A stretch of DNA of 29,423 bases from positions 1 through 29,423 of the IMG/VR virus record IMGVR_UViG_3300006793_000174; one strand, written 5' to 3'. The position numbers and the translations under genes are program-made. Under the pieces are notes generated by a model. The model saw only the letters and a program-made list of their open reading frames with translations. It did not search any database and was not told where the DNA came from. The DNA is from a virus. Shown here piece after piece: positions 1 to 3,349 of this stretch. How positions within the stretch are numbered: position 1 is the stretch's first letter; each line of letters opens with the position of its first letter.

Positions 1-1
1 A

Positions 2-130
2 GAAAAACAAACAAAACGTATGAAGGATATTTTATTAAATGAAAATAGTTTTCAAATTGTAGATATAAAAAAAATAAATAATAACACTTTATTAAGTTAT
101 CAATACGGAGAAAATAACAATGAGAAATAA
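2..130 (+). CDS. 3' end of an unidentified gene (partial)
   Basis: An open frame runs in from the left window edge and stops with TAA at 128-130. An internal ATG at 20 would give a 36-residue Asn/Lys-rich peptide, but the frame is open to the edge, so this is more likely the C-terminus of a longer protein. It overlaps the next small gene by 11 bp, as in a tightly packed phage operon. No family recognised. Confidence 0.4.
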   Translation, partial: EKQTKRMKDILLNENSFQIVDIKKINNNTLLSYQYGENNNEK

Positions 131-209
131 AAAAGCAGAAACTATTTTTATAGTTCTATCTTTTCTACTAATTGATTCAGTAATATTTTATATTATTGCA
201 ATCAGATAA
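120..209 (+). CDS. 29-residue single-pass membrane peptide
   Basis: A short ORF starts with ATG at 120, preceded by GGAG about 8 bp upstream, and overlaps the end of the preceding frame. The peptide has a basic N-terminus (MRNKK) followed by an almost uninterrupted hydrophobic stretch (residues 9-28) long enough to cross a membrane once. It is followed within 15 bp by an intrinsic terminator, so it is the last gene of its transcription unit. It could be a lysis-associated membrane peptide, but nothing in the sequence proves that. The ribosome binding site and overlap with the neighbour support it being real. Confidence 0.4.
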   Translation: MRNKKAETIFIVLSFLLIDSVIFYIIAIR

Positions 210-221
210 TTTTTCAATTTT

Positions 222-260
222 TGCAGGCATTTTGAGTTTTTCAAGTGCCTGCATTTTTTA
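222..260 (+). terminator. Rho-independent terminator
   Basis: The arms TGCAGGCA (222-229) and TGCCTGCA (246-253) form a perfect 8-bp stem. The loop can extend it with a short TTGA/TCAA pairing. A run of six T follows immediately (254-259). It closes the transcription unit ending with the membrane peptide and separates it from the early gene block starting at 407. Confidence 0.8.
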
Positions 261-265
261 TAATT

Positions 266-288
266 CTACTATCATCATACCTGCGGAA
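266..288 (+). repeat. ATCATACCTGC motif, copy A
   Basis: Intergenic copy of a motif that recurs in the left part of the window: a CTACTATC-like lead followed by ATACCTGCGGAA. This copy has an extra ATC triplet. The 12-base ending ATACCTGCGGAA is shared exactly with copy B, 27 bp further on. Function unknown; see findings. Confidence 0.6.
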
Positions 289-300
289 CACCAATAGACG

Positions 301-315
301 TTCATACCTGCGGAA
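301..315 (+). repeat. ATCATACCTGC motif, copy B
   Basis: Second intergenic copy, reading TTCATACCTGCGGAA. It lacks the CTACTATC lead seen in copies A, C and E but keeps the complete right half. Copies A and B lie in tandem upstream of the early gene at 407. Confidence 0.6.
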
Positions 316-346
316 TATAATCCTATAAAAAATATATACTACGGGC

Positions 347-375
347 TTGCAATTAAAACGAACTTACACTAGAGT
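347..375 (+). promoter_or_regulatory. Possible host-type (sigma70) early promoter
   Basis: TTGCAA (347-352) and TAGAGT (370-375) are separated by 17 bp. Each matches the sigma70 hexamer at four of six positions, and the pair sits about 30 bp upstream of the first early gene, after a terminator. The ACGAACTT core (358-365) lies between the two boxes. The match is weak and AT-rich DNA gives such matches often. Confidence 0.3.
358..365 (+). promoter_or_regulatory. ACGAACTT element, copy 1
   Basis: Core ACGAACTT in the gap upstream of the gene at 407. The same core (or ACAAACTT) occurs upstream of the genes at 777, 3350 and 5842, always in non-coding DNA and on the same strand. This copy has the core only, without the flanking palindrome arms. 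Confidence 0.35.
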
Positions 376-406
376 CTAAGATATAAACAAAGACTTGGAG
401 GTCTAA

Positions 407-574
407 ATGAAAACAATAACATTAATAGTATATGTTTGTATGGTGTTGAACCAGACTTGTTTTACACTAGAAGAACCACAAGCAAGTATGGAGGAATGTC
501 AAGCGAATGATTTGTTATTACGAACTGAGTTTGAACATGATGAAAATATAACTGTAAGGGTAGACTGCAAATGA
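407..574 (+). CDS. Small secreted or membrane-anchored early protein, 55 aa
   Basis: ATG at 407 follows a strong GGAGG (397-401) at 5 bp. The 55-residue product has a typical signal-like N-terminus: MKT, a hydrophobic core to about residue 14, then a Thr/Glu-rich region. Cysteines lie at 11, 18, 31 and 54. The first two are in or near the leader and the last two could form a disulfide in a short exported domain. The stop overlaps the next start (ATGA at 571-574), so the two genes are translationally coupled. Function unknown. Its first place in the early block fits host take-over or superinfection roles, but that is only positional inference. Confidence 0.7.
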   Translation: MKTITLIVYVCMVLNQTCFTLEEPQASMEECQANDLLLRTEFEHDENITVRVDCK

Positions 575-729
575 AAGATGAAAAAACCTTAGAAAGTTAT
601 AAGAATAAAAACAAAGGAATGACTACAGAACAAAGAAAACAATTAAAAGAACGCAAGAGAGTAGAAAAATATTTTTCAAGCAGACAAGATTATTACAAAA
701 ATAAAAATGTAATTGAGACTGATGAATAA
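571..729 (+). CDS. Small basic hypothetical protein, 52 aa
   Basis: Starts in the ATGA overlap with the preceding gene and encodes 52 residues very rich in Lys, Arg and Glu, with predicted helical character (EQRKQLKERKRVEKYF at about 20-35). No signal peptide, cysteines or recognisable motif. The charged helical profile fits a small nucleic-acid- or protein-binding early protein, but no family is recognised. Coupling to the upstream gene and the phage-like gene density are the main reasons to accept it. Confidence 0.6.
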   Translation: MKDEKTLESYKNKNKGMTTEQRKQLKERKRVEKYFSSRQDYYKNKNVIETDE

Positions 730-740
730 TATTTATTTAA

Positions 741-751
741 CTACGAACTTG
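741..751 (+). promoter_or_regulatory. CTACGAACTTG element, copy 2
   Basis: CTACGAACTTG lies in the 47-bp gap upstream of the gene at 777. It matches the left arm and core of the palindromic copies at 3273-3288 and 5787-5802; the right arm is not kept here. Confidence 0.4.
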
Positions 752-776
752 AAATTTATAAAGGAGTGTATATAAA

Positions 777-989
777 ATGAATAATCAAAATGTTACTTTA
801 CTACCACAAAAATCTACTACTATCATACCTGCCGTATCAAAGAACGGTTACTTAACTGTTCAGGTTGTCTTCACTAGAAGAGAAGCAGACGGCCTAAGAA
901 CATACGGGTCAAAAGAGTTTGATAAGTACAACGTAGAAGGTTTTAAGAGAGCATTAAATAAACTTCAAAGAACTTTAGGAAGTTTATAA
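777..989 (+). CDS. Hypothetical early protein, 70 aa
   Basis: ATG at 777 follows AAGGAG (761-766). The 70-residue protein begins with an Asn/Gln/Thr-rich segment, then a probable beta-strand pair (GYLTVQVVFTRRE, about 24-36) and a basic helix (VEGFKRALNKLQRTL). No family recognised. Codons 14-19 coincide with copy C of the ATCATACCTGC motif, so part of the coding sequence may also be a DNA site. The fold could be a small DNA-binding protein, but that is a guess from charge and size. Confidence 0.65.
   Translation: MNNQNVTLLPQKSTTIIPAVSKNGYLTVQVVFTRREADGLRTYGSKEFDKYNVEGFKRALNKLQRTLGSL
817..837 (+). repeat. ATCATACCTGC motif, copy C (inside a gene)
   Basis: CTACTATCATACCTGCCG lies within the gene at 777, read as Thr-Ile-Ile-Pro-Ala. 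It shares 14 consecutive bases (CTACTATCATACCT) with copy E inside the RNA polymerase gene. Confidence 0.6.
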
Positions 990-999
990 CAAGTTTAAC

Positions 1000-1290
1000 A
1001 TGGAAACTTTACTCATGTTAATTATAGTCGGTGGGGGTGTATTTCTTTGTTTATTCCTCCGTTATAAAATCATCCTCACCGCTATTTATAAGAATTTATA
1101 CACAAAATTTTTTCACTTTATATGTAGAAATTGCAGAGGAAATGGTTACATAAGAGTAACATTTGAAGCGGAGGAACATATACATCAATGTGATATCTGC
1201 AAAAGTGAAGGTATATTGAAAGGAGGTAAATACTATGTCAAAGCTATTGTGCAACTATATAGAACGTACAAAACTAAAGTATCATTTTAG
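1000..1290 (+). CDS. Membrane-anchored zinc-ribbon-like protein, 96 aa
   Basis: The product has an N-terminal transmembrane segment (residues about 3-25). A cytosolic part follows, with two CxxC knuckles: CRNCRGNG (about 42-49) and CDICKSEG (about 64-71). This spacing with trailing Gly-x-Gly resembles a single DnaJ-type zinc-binding repeat. Such a layout suggests a small membrane protein that binds zinc and perhaps a host protein. The ribosome binding site is weak; a second ATG at codon 6 is an alternative start. Its 3' end overlaps the next small gene by 56 bp. Function not known. Confidence 0.65.
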   Translation: METLLMLIIVGGGVFLCLFLRYKIILTAIYKNLYTKFFHFICRNCRGNGYIRVTFEAEEHIHQCDICKSEGILKGGKYYVKAIVQLYRTYKTKVSF

Positions 1291-1369
1291 TGCTACAACA
1301 AAGAGAACAAGTATGTCTTGTGGCAATCAAAATGGTTGGATTGATAATTTAAACAACGCACCCAATTAG
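1235..1369 (+). CDS. Hypothetical protein, 44 aa, overlapping gene
   Basis: ATG at 1235 lies 8 bp downstream of a perfect AGGAGG (1221-1226), one of the strongest ribosome binding sites in the window. The site lies inside the preceding gene and the frame differs, so the overlap is 56 bp. The 44-residue product is basic in its first half and ends in a Gly/Asn-rich segment (CGNQNGWIDNLNNAPN). No family recognised. The ribosome binding site is the main evidence that this is a real gene. Confidence 0.5.
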   Translation: MSKLLCNYIERTKLKYHFSATTKRTSMSCGNQNGWIDNLNNAPN

Positions 1370-1381
1370 AAAGGACGAAAA

Positions 1382-1558
1382 ATGTTTTTTAGATTTTTAC
1401 ATGACATTTCTTTTTGTTTTTTAGGGAGGGAGTTTTATTTAGAAGTTTTCAGAACAAAGTCAAATAGACTTTATGAAACTATTAATATAAATACTTACGA
1501 AAAAATAATAATAATATTTGGTAGTTTACAAATTCATGTGTGTAAATTATCAAAGTAA
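1382..1558 (+). CDS. Hypothetical protein, 58 aa
   Basis: ATG at 1382 follows AAAGGA (1370-1375). The product starts with an aromatic, hydrophobic N-terminus (MFFRFLHDISFCFLG) that could associate with a membrane. A basic middle and a second hydrophobic strand (KIIIIFG, 41-47) follow. It ends 14 bp before the MarR-like gene. No homology recognised; it fills what would otherwise be an empty stretch in a gene-dense phage. Confidence 0.45.
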   Translation: MFFRFLHDISFCFLGREFYLEVFRTKSNRLYETININTYEKIIIIFGSLQIHVCKLSK

Positions 1559-1572
1559 CTATATGGAGGGCT

Positions 1573-1938
1573 ATGAGCAAAAATAATAATTTACGAAGAC
1601 TTCAGAATTTACTTCGTGAATTTGCTACATTAGAAAATTCTTTAGTTAATTCACAAGGTTTACCATTGCAGGTGGCTAGATTATTTATAGCTATTTGCAA
1701 CAAGCTTGGTGAAGAGAATAGTGTATCAACAAGTGATGTAAATGAGTTGTTAGGTTATAATTCAGCAACACTTAGTAGAAATATAAATACACTGTCAAAT
1801 AGACCTAAACGTAGTGGAACAGGTCTAGGGTTAATTACTACAGAAGAGAATATACATGACAGACGTAGTAAGTTAATCAAAATAACCACAAAAGGTAAGG
1901 CACTACAAAATAAACTGCTTGATATAATGAAAGGATAA
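1573..1938 (+). CDS. MarR-like winged-helix transcriptional regulator
   Basis: The 121-residue protein shows the MarR pattern: an N-terminal dimerisation helix, a helix-turn-helix (about 52-74, VSTSDVNELLGYNSATLSRNI), and a wing containing DRRSKLIKIT followed by TTKGKAL (96-110). The Asp-Arg-Arg wing motif is diagnostic of MarR-type proteins, which bind short palindromes as dimers. ATG at 1573 follows GGAGGG very closely. The gene stops 2 bp before the integrase start, so the two are co-transcribed. In this position it is the best candidate for a lysogeny or excision regulator. I see no classical CI/Cro-type repressor, and the inducing signal cannot be inferred. Confidence 0.8.
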   Translation: MSKNNNLRRLQNLLREFATLENSLVNSQGLPLQVARLFIAICNKLGEENSVSTSDVNELLGYNSATLSRNINTLSNRPKRSGTGLGLITTEENIHDRRSKLIKITTKGKALQNKLLDIMKG

Positions 1939-1940
1939 AT

Positions 1941-3044
1941 ATGCCAAGTAATGCGAAACAATCGCCAACAAAAGGTGTTCGCCCTAATTACAACGAGAGG
2001 GGAGAAACTGTAAGTTGGTTTGTAGATGCTAGTTACACTCATGTTGATGAGGTATCTGGCCAGAAGGAAGTCAAAAGAGCTACTGCTACAGTCAAGACCT
2101 ATGAAGAAGCTGTAAATAAAAAACAGCAACTTCAAGAGCAATTAGTGTACGGTATACCTATTGAGAAGAAAGAAAAGAAATGGACTTTGTTAGAAGCCAA
2201 AGACAATGTTTTTAAAAATCATTGGGAAGGTAGTAAAGCTGAGAAGACAGCTCTCATCAACTATCATACCTGCGAAGATTACTTTGGTAAAAACAGACCA
2301 TTAGAAACTATTGACGAAGACTTAATAGATGATTTCAAAGACCATTTGAAAGAGTTAGGTTTAAGTAATTCGACAATCAATCGTAAGCTTTCCGCTTTAA
2401 GTAAATTATTAACTCAAGCTTTAAAGAAAAGAAGGTTAAAGCAAAAACCATACATTGAGTTTTATAAGAAATCTAAAAGTAGGAAGAGGGTACTTAGTGA
2501 TATAGAAGAAAAGATGTTTTTAGATATATGTCAGCAATGGGGTATAGGTGAAGTATCTGATTATTTTATATTTTTGTTAGAGTCTGGTGTCAGACCTTGG
2601 AAAGAAGGTTTGGTAGTTAGAAAGTTAGATGTTGATTTAAAAAATAATACAATTCATGTCTGGCAAACTAAACAAAGTACCGATAGAACCATTTTTATGA
2701 CAGGTAAATTAAGAGAAGTTATCCAGAGAAGAATGAAGATAATTCAAGATCCGCAAGGGAGATTATTTACATTTACTAGAGATACTTTCTTTAACTACTG
2801 GTACAAGGTAAAAGCCCAAATGGACTTGGAGAATGACAAAACATTTATACCATATATGTTACGTCATACTTGTTGTACTAGGTTAGCTAAATCAAATCTT
2901 AGTTTACTTAAAATAAAAGAATGGATGGGTCACAAATCTATATTAACAACTATGGAATATGCCCATCTAAATACACAAAGCTTAATGGATTGTGCCAAAG
3001 CTTTAGAAAATCATAGATTAGATTTGGAATTTTCCAGAAATTAA
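1941..3044 (+). CDS. int: Tyrosine recombinase integrase
   Basis: The 367-residue protein has a SAM-like core-binding domain (about 80-165) and a C-terminal catalytic domain. Catalytic residues can be placed as R218 (SGVRPWKEG), K244 (QTKQSTDRT), R308 in YMLRHT, H331 (MGHKS) and nucleophile Y340 (MEYAHL). The usual His of the HxxR box is Tyr305, a variation seen in other active enzymes. The N-terminal 75 residues look like an arm-binding domain. It recombines attP with a bacterial attB. The gene lies 2 bp after the MarR-like regulator and 33 bp before a tRNA-Leu, the normal place for attP. Copy D of the ATCATACCTGC motif lies within codons 106-112. Confidence 0.95.
   Translation: MPSNAKQSPTKGVRPNYNERGETVSWFVDASYTHVDEVSGQKEVKRATATVKTYEEAVNKKQQLQEQLVYGIPIEKKEKKWTLLEAKDNVFKNHWEGSKAEKTALINYHTCEDYFGKNRPLETIDEDLIDDFKDHLKELGLSNSTINRKLSALSKLLTQALKKRRLKQKPYIEFYKKSKSRKRVLSDIEEKMFLDICQQWGIGEVSDYFIFLLESGVRPWKEGLVVRKLDVDLKNNTIHVWQTKQSTDRTIFMTGKLREVIQRRMKIIQDPQGRLFTFTRDTFFNYWYKVKAQMDLENDKTFIPYMLRHTCCTRLAKSNLSLLKIKEWMGHKSILTTMEYAHLNTQSLMDCAKALENHRLDLEFSRN
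2258..2276 (+). repeat. ATCATACCTGC motif, copy D (inside int)
   Basis: CAACTATCATACCTGCGAA in the integrase gene. Here the motif is read as Asn-Tyr-His-Thr-Cys-Glu, a different reading frame from copies C and E. Similarity between the copies therefore cannot be due to protein constraint. Confidence 0.6.
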
Positions 3045-3077
3045 TCTATAAAATGTTGCAAATGGATTGCAAAACGA

Positions 3078-3164
3078 GGGCGTATGGCGAAATTTGGTAG
3101 ACGCAACGGACTTAAAATCCGTGCCATTTATGGAGTGCCAGTTCGAGTCTGGCTACGCCCACCA
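3078..3164 (+). tRNA. tRNA-Leu (anticodon UAA)
   Basis: A complete 87-nt class II tRNA with encoded CCA can be folded. Acceptor arms are GGGCGTA (3078-3084) and TACGCCC (3154-3160), followed by discriminator A and CCA. The D stem is GCG/CGC. The anticodon stem ACGGA/TCCGT holds loop CTTAAAA with anticodon TAA at 3113-3115. A variable arm of the long Leu type (CCA-TTTA-TGG) follows, and the T arm is GCCAG/CTGGC with TTCGAGT. It lies 33 bp after the integrase. Phage integrases of this kind commonly use tRNA genes as targets, so this copy is probably the attP counterpart of a host tRNA-Leu and may also be expressed. Confidence 0.93.
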
Positions 3165-3167
3165 CAT

Positions 3168-3197
3168 CTACTGGTCTTAAAATCAAGAGACCAATAG
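3168..3197 (+). other. Hairpin downstream of the tRNA
   Basis: CTACTGGTCT (3168-3177) pairs with AGACCAATAG (3188-3197), 10 bp with one mismatch and a 10-nt loop. No T-run follows, so it is not a classical terminator. It could be a tRNA 3' processing or attenuation structure, or part of attP. Confidence 0.4.
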
Positions 3198-3224
3198 AAA
3201 CGCCCTCGTAGTAATCCAAAAAAT

Positions 3225-3238
3225 CCTAGTTATCTAGG
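3225..3238 (+). other. Short hairpin CCTAG-TTAT-CTAGG
   Basis: A 5-bp perfect stem with a 4-nt loop in the gap before the RNA polymerase gene. It is followed by only a short T stretch. It may be a weak terminator or a palindromic protein site. Confidence 0.3.
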
Positions 3239-3272
3239 CTTTATCAAGCAACATTTTTATTATAAACCTATA

Positions 3273-3288
3273 GCTACAAACTTGTAGT
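3273..3288 (+). promoter_or_regulatory. GCTACAAACTTGTAGT palindromic element, copy 3
   Basis: Near-perfect dyad: GCTAC, six-base centre AAACTT, GTAGT (one G-T pair), extendable to 3271-3290. It lies 61 bp upstream of the RNAP ATG. It matches the element upstream of the SSB gene at 14 of 16 bases. It may be an operator, a phage promoter, or an RNA hairpin in the leader. Confidence 0.5.
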
Positions 3289-3349
3289 TATTCAGAAGGT
3301 TTTGCAATCTTTGAAAAATAAGGTTGCAAAATTGCGGGAGCAAATAAAA

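Larger units (their letters stand above)
3050..3309. other. Probable attP: crossing inverted repeats around the tRNA
   Basis: Between int and the RNA polymerase there are three exact inverted repeats: AAAATGTTGC (3050-3059) with GCAACATTTT (3248-3257); GATTGCAAAAC (3065-3075) with GTTTTGCAATC (3299-3309); ACGAGGGCGT (3074-3083) with ACGCCCTCGT (3200-3209). The first two pairs cross each other, so they do not form one hairpin. TTGCAAA boxes occur at 3056, 3067 and 3324, with the complement at 3301-3307. Position next to int and a tRNA gene fits attP, with the repeats as candidate recombinase or accessory-protein arm sites. The exact crossover core cannot be placed without the host sequence. 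Confidence 0.6.

Noticed and set aside
3168-3197. Intrinsic terminator after the tRNA
   Set aside because: The stem is good, but no T-run follows, so termination is not supported; it is listed as a hairpin only.
3050-3309. A prophage/host boundary (attL or attR)
   Set aside because: Phage genes continue on both sides (integrase to the left, RNA polymerase and the T7-like set to the right), so the site is internal, as in attP of a free genome.
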